A stretch of DNA of 8,890 nt from Candidatus Aegiribacteria sp. (GCA_030642525.1 DAOWNO010000064.1:1-8890); one strand, 5' to 3'. Shown: positions 1-6,580, counted from the first letter of the stretch. Made by a program: numbers and translations. Notes: a model not told the origin generated them from the letters alone.

Positions 1-129
1 GCCCTTTCGCTGCCGAACATGCTGGTGATCAGGAGCATCATGGGAACGAGCAGAACTATTACTTTCATTTCGCTGGTTGTGATAATGGCAACGATAAGCG
101 GAATAACCTTCGGACTGTTTTCAGGATAG
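1..129 (+). CDS. Permease, ArsP/UPF0718 (DUF318) type, C-terminal end only
   Basis: The first 42 codons are open from base 1 and end in TAG at 127-129; the start lies outside the window. The visible peptide contains ALSLPNMLVIRSIMG, followed by a hydrophobic segment (about residues 20-40 of the fragment) ending in GLFSG. This matches my memory of the last membrane helix of the UPF0718/DUF318 permease family, where a 'slPnmlvl' stretch precedes the final helix. Characterised members (ArsP) export trivalent organoarsenicals; many others have no proven substrate. The next gene, a CPxC thioredoxin-like protein 8 bp downstream, is the usual partner of this permease family and strengthens the call. 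The substrate cannot be read from this fragment. It is an inner-membrane protein by inference. Confidence 0.75.
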   Translation, partial: ALSLPNMLVIRSIMGTSRTITFISLVVIMATISGITFGLFSG

Positions 130-137
130 GAGCGGAA

Positions 138-374
138 ATGCGAAAAGAAATCAAAATACTCGGGACCGGCTGTCCGAAATGTATCAGACTTGCTGAACTG
201 GCAGAAGAGGCAGCGATAGAACTGGGAATTGATTACAAATTGGAAAAGGTTACCGACATCAGCGACATAATCAGCTACGGAGTGATGCTGACCCCAGCAC
301 TTGTAGTTGACGGAGATGTAAAGATCTCGGGGTCCGTTCCCTCAATTGAACAGATGATCGAATACATTAAATAA
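138..374 (+). CDS. Small thioredoxin-like protein (redox-active disulfide protein 2 family)
   Basis: This 78-residue protein has no signal peptide and is probably cytoplasmic. It has a short beta strand (KIKILG-like, residues 4-9) followed at once by Cys12-Pro-Lys-Cys15, the active-site CxxC at the start of helix 1. The cis-proline typical of thioredoxin folds is in LTPALVVDG (Pro53), and the C-terminus (PSIEQMIEYIK) forms the last helix. The size and motif order fit the minimal thioredoxin family known as redox-active disulfide protein 2 (Thioredoxin_3). AGGAG at 128-132 overlaps the stop codon of the permease and lies 5 bases before the ATG, so the two genes are probably one transcript. Such proteins commonly accompany UPF0718 permeases, perhaps reducing the transported species or a regulator, but the reaction is not established. 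Confidence 0.92.
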   Translation: MRKEIKILGTGCPKCIRLAELAEEAAIELGIDYKLEKVTDISDIISYGVMLTPALVVDGDVKISGSVPSIEQMIEYIK

Positions 375-391
375 ATCAGAAGAAGACTATC

Positions 392-439
392 ATGAATATG
401 ATTACCAGAATGGCATTAATCATATTTATCTGCATATGA
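392..439 (+). CDS. Possible 15-codon ORF, signal-anchor-like; perhaps remnant of a third operon gene
   Basis: An ATG at 392 follows a purine-rich AGAAGAAG stretch (379-386), 17 bases after the thioredoxin-like stop. It encodes MNMITRMALIIFICI and stops at TGA 437-439. The peptide looks like the first residues of an exported or membrane-anchored protein: a basic residue followed by a hydrophobic run. In many permease/thioredoxin loci a third gene begins with a similar N-terminal anchor, so this may be the stump of a broken gene. I see no convincing continuation in another frame up to about 520. It could equally be chance, or a tiny membrane peptide. Confidence 0.22.
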   Translation: MNMITRMALIIFICI

Positions 440-503
440 TAGTTACCAGGAAGTACAATTAATATTGTTCGCAGAATCAAGTTATTTGACTTAGCCCGGG
501 ATC

Positions 504-530
504 TTGTTAGTATCAAGTTGGTTGGATAAT
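504..530 (+). promoter_or_regulatory. Candidate sigma70-like promoter for the NTF2-like lipoprotein gene
   Basis: GATAAT at 525-530 differs by one base from the TATAAT consensus. TTGTTA at 504-509 could serve as a -35 element, but the 15-base spacer is short. A better -35 match, TTGACT at 486-491, has no good -10 at normal distance (19 bases to TATCAA at 511). The -10 candidate overlaps the left arm of the dyad at 523-553. Promoters in the FCB group often differ from the sigma70 consensus, so this is only a candidate. Confidence 0.22.
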
Positions 531-553
531 GCTCTACTCACAGATATTATCCA
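523..553. promoter_or_regulatory. 8-bp perfect dyad TGGATAAT / ATTATCCA, possible operator or leader hairpin
   Basis: TGGATAAT at 523-530 and ATTATCCA at 546-553 are perfect inverted repeats separated by 15 bases, upstream of the lipoprotein gene that starts at 610. The left arm includes a -10-like GATAAT, so a repressor bound to both arms would cover the start of transcription. Alternatively the arms may pair in RNA. There is no U-tract after it, which argues against a terminator. The core ATTATCC recurs twice in the leader of the C25 protease gene (6491-6512). Confidence 0.35.
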
Positions 554-609
554 GATGAATATGTGACAGAGAATGAGAAACAGGTAAAACGCGGGGAGAA
601 AGAATCTGT

Positions 610-1101
610 ATGAAGAAACTGATTGTGATGATGCTTATTCTATTACCTTTGCTGTCATGTAAGGAAGATTTGCAGATGGAACCCGAAGAAGTGGTTGATG
701 CTTTCGTTGAAGCTTTTGAGAACAGGGATGCTTCAATGATGGTGTCATATGTGTCTGAGGGAGAAATCAGCGGTCTCGAACAGTTTGTAGAAGAAGTCAA
801 GAGCAGCAGCAATCCGAACCGACTCCTGGCCATGGCTGATATTGAACTCAGCGCAAGCGAGATAAGGAATCTCAATGCAAAAACCTTATACATCCTGTCC
901 TATGAAGCCTCCTGGGAGAGAATGGAAAGGACGGGCATTGCAGATATGGATATCGAGTACACAATCAGGAGTTCCCGGATCTCAGGTGACTCCGCCTATG
1001 TGGAAGTCACGCGGAGGATGATTGATACGGAAGAAACGAACATATGGGTTTTGCTAAGTGAGGATGGCTTATGGAAATTGGACAGCTATAAGGGTATATA
1101 G
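610..1101 (+). CDS. Small lipoprotein with NTF2-like (DUF4878-type) domain
   Basis: The 163-residue protein starts with a lipoprotein signal peptide: MKK, a hydrophobic run, and a lipobox LLSC with the lipidated cysteine at residue 17. Residues 24-50 (EPEEVVDAFVEAFENRDASMMVSYVSE) match the first helix and turn of NTF2-like/DUF4878 proteins, where 'PeevvkaFfeAl..gD...a..y' is typical. The C-terminus (WVLLSEDGLWKLDSYKGI) is the usual last strand pair, with a Trp-Lys-Leu-Asp ending. The middle has alternating strands (residues 90-140). GGGGAG at 593-598 lies 11 bases before the ATG. It sits after a 235-base gap and a possible promoter and dyad, so it probably has its own transcript. The function is unknown; such domains often bind small ligands or act in cell-envelope complexes. 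The fold assignment is by pattern only. Confidence 0.82.
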   Translation: MKKLIVMMLILLPLLSCKEDLQMEPEEVVDAFVEAFENRDASMMVSYVSEGEISGLEQFVEEVKSSSNPNRLLAMADIELSASEIRNLNAKTLYILSYEASWERMERTGIADMDIEYTIRSSRISGDSAYVEVTRRMIDTEETNIWVLLSEDGLWKLDSYKGI

Positions 1102-1246
1102 TCCTCAAAAGCAATCCAATACCATGCGCAGGCAGGCGGGATTGAGGCCAAACACACTTCTTTCCCGGACGTGACACAGACCATTCACTGGAATATTCTA
1201 TGTTTAATGTTGTATCATCTGAAACGTAATCAAATCGGAGGAAGTA
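1102..1246 (+). other. Intergenic region between lipoprotein and serpin genes
   Basis: These 145 bases carry no ORF of note. CAATCC at 1112-1117 and GGATTG at 1139-1144 form a 6-bp inverted repeat, with CCTC (1103-1106) and GAGG able to extend it across a bulge. There is no following T-run, so it is a poor terminator. The serpin leader contains an A/T-rich stretch (1193-1235), but no promoter hexamer pair at good spacing was found. GGAGGA at 1237-1242 is the ribosome binding site of the serpin gene. Confidence 0.4.
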
Positions 1247-2506
1247 ATGAAAGTATCTACGAATCTGTCAGTAATGGCTGTTATTATTCTTACAGCAGTC
1301 TTAAGCTGCTCCGCTGAAGAAAACCTGTCTATACCTTCAGCACAGCCAATCACTGATACTCAGGCGGTTCAGGAGCTGGTCCGGAGTAATAATGAGTTCG
1401 CGCTTGATCTCTACAAAGAAGTATGCGACATTCAGAAGTCGGATAATATCTTCTTCTCTCCATACAGTATTTCCTCAGCCCTTGGGATGACCTATGCTGG
1501 GGCAGAAGGACAAACGGCCGTTGAAATGGCCGAAGTCCTTCACTTTACGCTCCCGGTTGAAATGACCAACAGGGCTTTCCATTCATTGACTGAAACTCTG
1601 AGTTCTGGTGAACCTGTCAGAGAGGAGTCCGGAGATCCATTCACTCTTTCAATTTCCAACGGCCTCTGGGTTCAGGATGGTTTCAACCTGCTGGATGAAT
1701 ACGTTGCAGAGGTTACAATGTATTACAGCGCTGCAGTCAGAAATCTGGATTTCATTAATGATCCTGAGCATTCGCGTGAAACCATCAACGAATGGGTTGC
1801 TGAGAGCACTCTTGACAGAATACAGAATCTGATCCCTGCTGGTGTTCTGAATGATGATACCAGGGTTGTACTGACGAACGCGGTATACTTCAAGGCTTCC
1901 TGGCTGAAACCATTCCATGAGTTCTCCACATCGAACGCGCCGTTCATCCTGGCCAATGGCTCCACAATCGATGTCCCGATGATGAACCAGGCTGATTATT
2001 TCAGATACGTTTCCACTGAAGGGTGCAGCGCTGTTGAGCTGGATTATGCCTCAGGTAACGCAAGCATGCTCATACTTCTTCCCGATGGAGACATTGAAGA
2101 ATTTCAGCAGAATTTCGACTCGGGTATGCTGGAGACGATCAGGGCAAGGTTTTCTTCCATTCGCCTATCCCTTTCAATGCCAAAATTCGAATTTTCTCGA
2201 AGCATGCAGCTGAGTCAGATCCTCAAAACACTTGGAATGGAATCCGCCTTCAGAAGCAGCGCCGATTTCAGCGGGTTTACCGGCCATCCCGATCTCTTCA
2301 TCTCGGAGGTTCTGCATAAGGCTTTCGTTAAAGTTGACGAATCCGGTACTGAAGCCGCGGCTGCCACAGCTGTGGTTATGGGTATTACAGCAATACCTGA
2401 GCAACCGGTTGAAATGATCATAAACCGGCCGTTCCTGTTCTTCATACTCGACAGGGAATCAGGATGCATACTCTTCATGGGAAGGATCATGGATCCTTTA
2501 GGCTGA
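1247..2506 (+). CDS. Lipoprotein serpin (family I4 protease inhibitor), inhibitory type
   Basis: A full-length serpin of 419 residues, close to the usual 380-400 plus a signal peptide. The N-terminus is a lipoprotein signal with lipobox VLSC (Cys21), so it is probably anchored in an envelope membrane, with Ser at +2. Family landmarks in order are NIFFSPYSISSALGMTYAGA (67-86), LTNAVYFKASW (209-219), and a C-terminal block NRPFLFFILD...GRIMDP (393-417). The reactive-centre-loop hinge is intact: Glu365 (P17), Gly367, Thr368 (P14), Glu369, Ala370-373 (P12-P9), Thr374 (P8). Small residues at P12-P9 are what allow loop insertion, so inhibition rather than a non-inhibitory role is expected. Counting 17 residues from Glu365 puts P1-P1' at Thr381-Ala382, with no Arg or Lys nearby, so trypsin-like targets look unlikely; the loop is about three residues longer on the P' side than in alpha-1-antitrypsin, so the scissile bond could be shifted. 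GGAGGA (1237-1242) supports the start. It is convergent with the exported-protein block. Confidence 0.97.
   Translation: MKVSTNLSVMAVIILTAVLSCSAEENLSIPSAQPITDTQAVQELVRSNNEFALDLYKEVCDIQKSDNIFFSPYSISSALGMTYAGAEGQTAVEMAEVLHFTLPVEMTNRAFHSLTETLSSGEPVREESGDPFTLSISNGLWVQDGFNLLDEYVAEVTMYYSAAVRNLDFINDPEHSRETINEWVAESTLDRIQNLIPAGVLNDDTRVVLTNAVYFKASWLKPFHEFSTSNAPFILANGSTIDVPMMNQADYFRYVSTEGCSAVELDYASGNASMLILLPDGDIEEFQQNFDSGMLETIRARFSSIRLSLSMPKFEFSRSMQLSQILKTLGMESAFRSSADFSGFTGHPDLFISEVLHKAFVKVDESGTEAAAATAVVMGITAIPEQPVEMIINRPFLFFILDRESGCILFMGRIMDPLG
2482..2498. terminator. Perfect hairpin at the convergent junction, weak bidirectional terminator candidate
   Basis: AAGGATC (2482-2488), loop ATG, GATCCTT (2492-2498) form a perfect 7-bp stem with a 3-base loop, followed by one more T. 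It lies in the last codons of the serpin gene (GRIMDP region), 8 bases before its stop and 16 bases beyond the stop of the opposite gene. The 7-bp gap between the genes has no room for a terminator. There is no real U-tract in either direction, and the codons for a conserved serpin ending may produce the palindrome by chance. Confidence 0.25.
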
Positions 2507-2513
2507 GTAAATA

Positions 2514-4118
2514 TTATCTGTTTACAATAAGTATCTTTCTTGTGACAGATATTCCACTGCAACTTAATTTGACGAAGTACAGCCCCGCTGATACAGGTTC
2601 GCCGGAATCACTCTCAAGATTCCAGAGAGAAACATGTGAGCCAGGGGTAGATTCCGTGTTCAATCCGGCTATCCGTCTTCCATTGAGATCGTACACTGCA
2701 AGATCAACAGTTCCACCTATCTGTGGCACAAGAACATCAACACTCATCTGTGAAATAACAGGATTGGGATAGGGTATTCCCATACCGAAATCCTGCGGAA
2801 TATCAGGTGAACCTTCAATTCCAACCAACTCCAGATCTATACTGTATACCTCTCCCCCGTTTCCCATCTGTCTTGCGTGAACAGCCTTGCCGGAAGCTGT
2901 CGCGAACAGCCCGTCTGAGCTGACACTGACGCTGAAAATAGAACCGGGTTCATCAATATCATCCAGAAGGCTGAATATCACATTACCACTGTGATCAAGC
3001 GCAGTGAATACATCCCCGTAAGTTCCATTATACTTTCCCCAGCATCCTGCAACGATAACGGATCCGTCTTCACTTATATCAGTTGAAGAAACCTCATCAC
3101 CGTAGTTCCTGTACTGCCACAGTTCTGAAGGCGAATCCCCAAGAGGCCAGTCTATTGCTAACACTTTGCCTCTGTATGGACCAAACCCAACTGTTCCACC
3201 TGCAACTGTCTCACCGTCACCGCTTATAGCTACGGCTGTAACCCAATCGTGTTCTGTGTCAAAATAGCCGACCATATTCCAGGAAACTCCGTCATACTCG
3301 TATACTTTGATATACCCATAGAAATCACCTGTTACGATTCTGGAAGCGTCATCCGATATTTTTGCCATTGTCTGGCTGTAATTCCCAACTGGTGTTCCAA
3401 CCAGACTTCCATCGGTCATGTCATATATCTGTGCTCCGGAAGATCCGTCATAAACGGTTACCAGAACTCTTGTACCGTCTCCGGATATATCAACTCCGTT
3501 CAACTGGACTCCGGTTTCAAAAAGAGCAATTTCCCAGACTTCCAGTTCCGTAGCGGTATCCAGACAGATAAGAGAATCGCCTTCAACATCAGTGTAAACA
3601 ATATATGCGCCATCTACCGTTATATCCTGTTTCTTACCCGGATCAAGAATCAGTGTAGGTTCAGAGGAGGAAGATAACCAGACATATACAGATTCATCAA
3701 AGGAAGCAGCTGAAAATATCTCATTATTAAATCCTGCCGCAACATCCATCTTATTAAGATTATAAACAGTAGGATAATTCCAGAGAGGAATTGCGCTTCC
3801 TTTTGTTTCATAACAGGCTATCCTGTCATTATTCAGATACCAGCTTGTCAGAATCCCTGCACCATCCATGCTTATTGCCGATTCATTTGCAATGGCTGAC
3901 TGATGATCTCTGTCCACCCAGTAAAGCCCGGCCTTGAATTCCGAGCTTGAAGTGCCGTCTATTTCTTCAGCAATGAACTCTCCTGTGTTCTCAACTGTTT
4001 CTCCATCAGTTTCCAATATTGTTTTTGCAGCAAGATATCCATCGATCCCTATTTCGGTGATTTCACTGTATCCTGTAAATCCTGAAATCATCGCCACTGC
4101 GAGCAGAACACAACACAT
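2514..4118 (-). CDS. Exported WD40/YVTN-like beta-propeller protein with T9SS-type C-terminal domain
   Basis: A 534-residue protein. Residues 2-16 are hydrophobic and serve as a signal peptide, though unusually without any Lys or Arg. The start is firm: AGGAGG (complement of 4124-4129) lies 5 bases before the ATG, and an in-frame TAG at 4128-4130 rules out anything upstream. Residues about 60-430 show repeated propeller strands of the type 'DISGDGTRVLVT', 'KISDDASRIVTGD', 'AISGDGETVAGGT', 'DISEDGSVIVAGC' and 'SVSSDGLFATAS', spaced about 45-55 residues apart, each starting a blade. Residues 449-534 are the sorting-type domain: YPNP (450-453), VYDLNGRRIAGL, PVSAGLYFVKLS and a final strand ending in VNR. 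Such propellers are usually binding or scaffold modules, and no catalytic residues are visible. The protein is probably secreted or surface-attached. It is the last of four - strand genes of this class and stops 7 bp from the serpin gene. Confidence 0.9.
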   Translation of the reverse strand: MCCVLLAVAMISGFTGYSEITEIGIDGYLAAKTILETDGETVENTGEFIAEEIDGTSSSEFKAGLYWVDRDHQSAIANESAISMDGAGILTSWYLNNDRIACYETKGSAIPLWNYPTVYNLNKMDVAAGFNNEIFSAASFDESVYVWLSSSSEPTLILDPGKKQDITVDGAYIVYTDVEGDSLICLDTATELEVWEIALFETGVQLNGVDISGDGTRVLVTVYDGSSGAQIYDMTDGSLVGTPVGNYSQTMAKISDDASRIVTGDFYGYIKVYEYDGVSWNMVGYFDTEHDWVTAVAISGDGETVAGGTVGFGPYRGKVLAIDWPLGDSPSELWQYRNYGDEVSSTDISEDGSVIVAGCWGKYNGTYGDVFTALDHSGNVIFSLLDDIDEPGSIFSVSVSSDGLFATASGKAVHARQMGNGGEVYSIDLELVGIEGSPDIPQDFGMGIPYPNPVISQMSVDVLVPQIGGTVDLAVYDLNGRRIAGLNTESTPGSHVSLWNLESDSGEPVSAGLYFVKLSCSGISVTRKILIVNR

Positions 4119-4213
4119 GACAACCTCCTAACAAGTATCCGAACAACAGTAATTAAGTATGAAATATTATTCACCAATAATTTTATATAACTTTTTTGCC
4201 TGATATCCATGTT
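4119..4213 (-). promoter_or_regulatory. A/T-rich leader between the C25 protease and propeller genes
   Basis: These 95 bases separate the C25 protease stop from the propeller start on the - strand. The stretch 4140-4200 is strongly A/T-rich, as expected for a promoter, and TTGGTG (complement of 4171-4176) could be a -35, but no convincing -10 lies at standard spacing. The AGGAGG ribosome binding site is the complement of 4124-4129. No hairpin with a U-tract follows the protease gene, so read-through from it is possible. Confidence 0.3.
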
Positions 4214-6457
4214 TTATTCAATCATTACAATGGACTGAACCAGATTTTCACCGGGTACTCTCAGTCTGCAGAAGTATATTCCACTGGAAACAGGATGCCC
4301 ATATTCATCTTGTCCATCCCAGGTTAAATCCTGTTCGCCTCCGGTTGGTTCAAGTTCCAGTCTGCGGATCATTCTTCCTGCCGTATCGTAAATCTCGATA
4401 CTGCTCTGTACGCCAGCCGGCACGGCACAGAAGATCGCAAGAGAACCGAAGCATGGTGATGGTCCGGCGCGAAGAGTCGGAGTATAGACAGTGACACCGG
4501 AACTCTCTCCTATACCTGTTACTCCTTCATAAAGGTATGGCGTAAGATTAAATCCTGTGGTTGTTACATAAACATCGGAATTCTCTGAAAATTCCGGAAT
4601 GTCGAATGTGACGTTACCCGATTCATCAGAATAATCAGATTCCATCCACTGTTCCGATAAGGGATCATTTATCAATACAGAGACAAGAAGCCCTCTTACG
4701 GGCAAACCTTCAACAGTTACAGCAAATGTGTGTATTCCCGGAACAACAGGAATGGGATGTTCACAGTTAATAATGGTTAGCGGGGAAGTATCGTAGTAGA
4801 TATCCATTTCAGGACATCCGAAAACCATGTGCATATGGTTATTGTTAACACCTGAAGAACCGTAGTACGCGAATACTTCATTCTTTGACCAGTCTGTCAC
4901 TGCCCCCATGTGATGTATGTTCTCCTGGAAGTAACCCTTGAATATCCATTTCACAAGTGAATCCGCAGCTCCGTAAGGACTGTTTGTTGTAGGTCCCATG
5001 ACGCCGATAGCGCCCTTTGCTTCTTCGATTTCACCCTCACCCATTAAAGCTTCGCAGAAACAGTAATGCCCGTCGAACATTCCGACCTGGCAGGCGACAA
5101 GCGCTACCCAGGGGAGTTTTCTTCCGTTGCTGAGGTTGGCGACATCTGAATTGCCAAACCCCGGAGGGTATATATGAGTTATATCACCATGACCGCAGAA
5201 ACCTATGATGGAATATCCGCTGTTTATAGAATCGCTGAGAGCAGCTACTGTCGGCGTAATTCCGCCATTGGCACAGAACCAGGTTGTATACTTACCCGCT
5301 GCCATCATGTATTCAACGTATTCCCATGAGTTGTTAGTGAATTCCGTATGTCCGATACTCATTCCCTTGTTGAACCAGCTCTGGAGTGGTTCGTAAGGAT
5401 ACATCTCATGTTCGGTTATCTTCCATGCCTCGTACACAAGATCATCAGTGTCGCTGCCGGAAAGCCGTCCAACATGAATGGACGGTACACATCCTTCTCC
5501 GATCACTCCATAAATGTTATCAGCTGAGTGTCCGTTGTATTGAGGTGACGGAACTACATACTCATCACCTACCAGCAGAATGTATTCCGGTGGATTCGGC
5601 CAGGTATTAAAAGCGTTTTCAATCCAGGAGTCGATTTCCCCTGGTGTTGATCCTATCTCCGGAATCACTGCTGTCTCGACCTGCAGACCCTTCCTTGTCT
5701 TCCAGTCAATGATGTCCTGCATGAGATCAATACCCTCTTCCGAAGAAATCACAACGTAACTGCCGTTTACAATACGCTCTGACCTGCTGAACCCAAGAAC
5801 TTCATCGTAGAAAGGGAGGAAGCTTCTTGTTATTCCGGTTTCAAAGCGTGTCAGCTCATTTATGCCTGGACTGCCTGTTGTTGAAATCCTTGCTGTAACT
5901 CTTGTCGTAAGAATGACTTCTCCAGTGTATGGATTCCAGCTTACCGGCATAAAGCTTACCCATGCAATCCTGATATCTCTCAGAATGCTGACCGTTTCCA
6001 GCCTAACAGGATTTTCAGGCCAGGGGTCAGAGCCACTGTAGAACTCATTGTTGATCCTGACGGGCAGAAGAGGCAAGCTCCTTATCTGAAGCGGTTGAAA
6101 AGGTGGAATCCTGTAATTCCCGAGAGAAATGGTTTCGTAATCGAGGATTTCAATTTCAACTTCTCCGTAGTCTGAAACTTCAACCATTCTTCTAATTGCA
6201 GGGAGGTCCGGATATCCTGTGTCGGCAGCAAGTCCTGACCCGGGAACCCTGAAAACCGTTCCGGTTCCGTACACAGCGTTGAAAACCTGTTCGTTTTCCA
6301 ACGTTTCAAGGTTGAATTCAACTGTTATGGAGTTCCCTGTGCTGCTGATGACTGTCGCGGATTCATCTGTTATGGGACTTCTGTAACACACGTCAGCAGT
6401 TGCAGTATAGAAGAGTGCAACCAGAAAAAACAATGCGAGAAAAATTCCAGACTTCAT
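4214..6457 (-). CDS. Gingipain-like cysteine protease (peptidase family C25) with T9SS-type C-terminal domain
   Basis: A 747-residue multidomain protease. It has a signal peptide at residues 1-21 (MKSGIFLALFFLVALF..., likely cut after TATA). A beta-rich N-terminal prodomain (about 25-228, ending near RSFLPFYDEVLGFS) is followed by a caspase-like catalytic domain (about 232-555) that starts with YVVISSEEGIDLMQDIIDWKTRKG. The catalytic pair is visible: His423 in GFCGHGD and Cys456 in LVACQVG, 33 residues apart, the same spacing as His211 and Cys244 in gingipain RgpB. An Ig-like domain (about 560-660) follows, as in other C25 proteins, and the protein ends with a sorting-type domain (664-747: GPSP, IYDTAGRMIRRL, PVSSGIYFCRL). 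The GPSP replaces the usual PNP. The protein is expected to be exported as a zymogen and to act outside the cell; its specificity is not readable. A purine-rich AGGAAGAAGGG (complement of 6464-6474) precedes the ATG. Confidence 0.95.
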   Translation of the reverse strand: MKSGIFLALFFLVALFYTATADVCYRSPITDESATVISSTGNSITVEFNLETLENEQVFNAVYGTGTVFRVPGSGLAADTGYPDLPAIRRMVEVSDYGEVEIEILDYETISLGNYRIPPFQPLQIRSLPLLPVRINNEFYSGSDPWPENPVRLETVSILRDIRIAWVSFMPVSWNPYTGEVILTTRVTARISTTGSPGINELTRFETGITRSFLPFYDEVLGFSRSERIVNGSYVVISSEEGIDLMQDIIDWKTRKGLQVETAVIPEIGSTPGEIDSWIENAFNTWPNPPEYILLVGDEYVVPSPQYNGHSADNIYGVIGEGCVPSIHVGRLSGSDTDDLVYEAWKITEHEMYPYEPLQSWFNKGMSIGHTEFTNNSWEYVEYMMAAGKYTTWFCANGGITPTVAALSDSINSGYSIIGFCGHGDITHIYPPGFGNSDVANLSNGRKLPWVALVACQVGMFDGHYCFCEALMGEGEIEEAKGAIGVMGPTTNSPYGAADSLVKWIFKGYFQENIHHMGAVTDWSKNEVFAYYGSSGVNNNHMHMVFGCPEMDIYYDTSPLTIINCEHPIPVVPGIHTFAVTVEGLPVRGLLVSVLINDPLSEQWMESDYSDESGNVTFDIPEFSENSDVYVTTTGFNLTPYLYEGVTGIGESSGVTVYTPTLRAGPSPCFGSLAIFCAVPAGVQSSIEIYDTAGRMIRRLELEPTGGEQDLTWDGQDEYGHPVSSGIYFCRLRVPGENLVQSIVMIE

Positions 6458-6478
6458 AATTTGCCCTTCTTCCTGAGG

Positions 6479-6550
6479 ATATCCTTATTCATTATCCGAT
6501 TATCAATTATCCGCCGTTATCCGGTGACAATATCCTTATTTCTGTTATCA
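6479..6550. repeat. TTATCC motif cluster framed by an 11-bp direct repeat, C25 gene leader
   Basis: ATATCCTTATT occurs exactly at 6479-6489 and again at 6530-6540. Between them TTATC occurs at 6492, 6500, 6507 and 6517, three of these as TTATCCG, and once more at 6545. On the - strand these read as GGATAA/GATAAT, so several are also -10-like hexamers for the C25 gene that starts at 6457. The cluster fills the gap between the BNR-repeat gene and the protease gene. It could be an operator array, multiple start sites or simple low-complexity drift. TTGTCA (complement of 6525-6530) is a possible -35, but no GATAAT copy is at 16-18 bases. Confidence 0.5.
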
Positions 6551-6580
6551 TCCCTGATGAATGAATATGTGCGTAAAATT

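Noticed and set aside
419..440. Inverted repeat ATCATAT / ATATGAT as a terminator after the thioredoxin-like gene
   Set aside because: The 7-bp stem is nearly all A-T, the loop is 8 bases and no T-run follows, so termination is unlikely.
534..893. 119-codon frame on the - strand opposite the NTF2-like lipoprotein gene
   Set aside because: It is antisense to a gene with a clear lipobox and ribosome site, rich in Ser/Ile low-complexity, has no recognisable domain and begins at an unsupported start.
2507..2525. Inverted repeat GTAAA / TTTAC at the convergent junction
   Set aside because: The stem is only 5 A/T-rich pairs with a 9-base loop and no U-tract.
2215..2562. 115-codon - strand frame across the end of the serpin gene
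   Set aside because: It is opposite the most conserved part of the serpin, overlaps the stop of the neighbouring - strand gene, and has no recognisable motif.
3249..3677. 142-codon + strand frame inside the propeller gene
   Set aside because: It is the antisense shadow of the beta-propeller repeats; the Cys/Ile/Tyr-rich translation has no family pattern and there is no ribosome site.
4092..4210. Short - strand frame MDIRQKSYIKLL... running across the propeller start
   Set aside because: It ignores the AGGAGG-ATG start, overlaps the real gene in another frame and has no ribosome site; it is probably chance in A/T-rich DNA.
6548..6560. TCATC-CCT-GATGA hairpin after the BNR-propeller gene
   Set aside because: The stem is 5 bp with no U-tract on the - strand; it is more simply part of the motif-rich leader.
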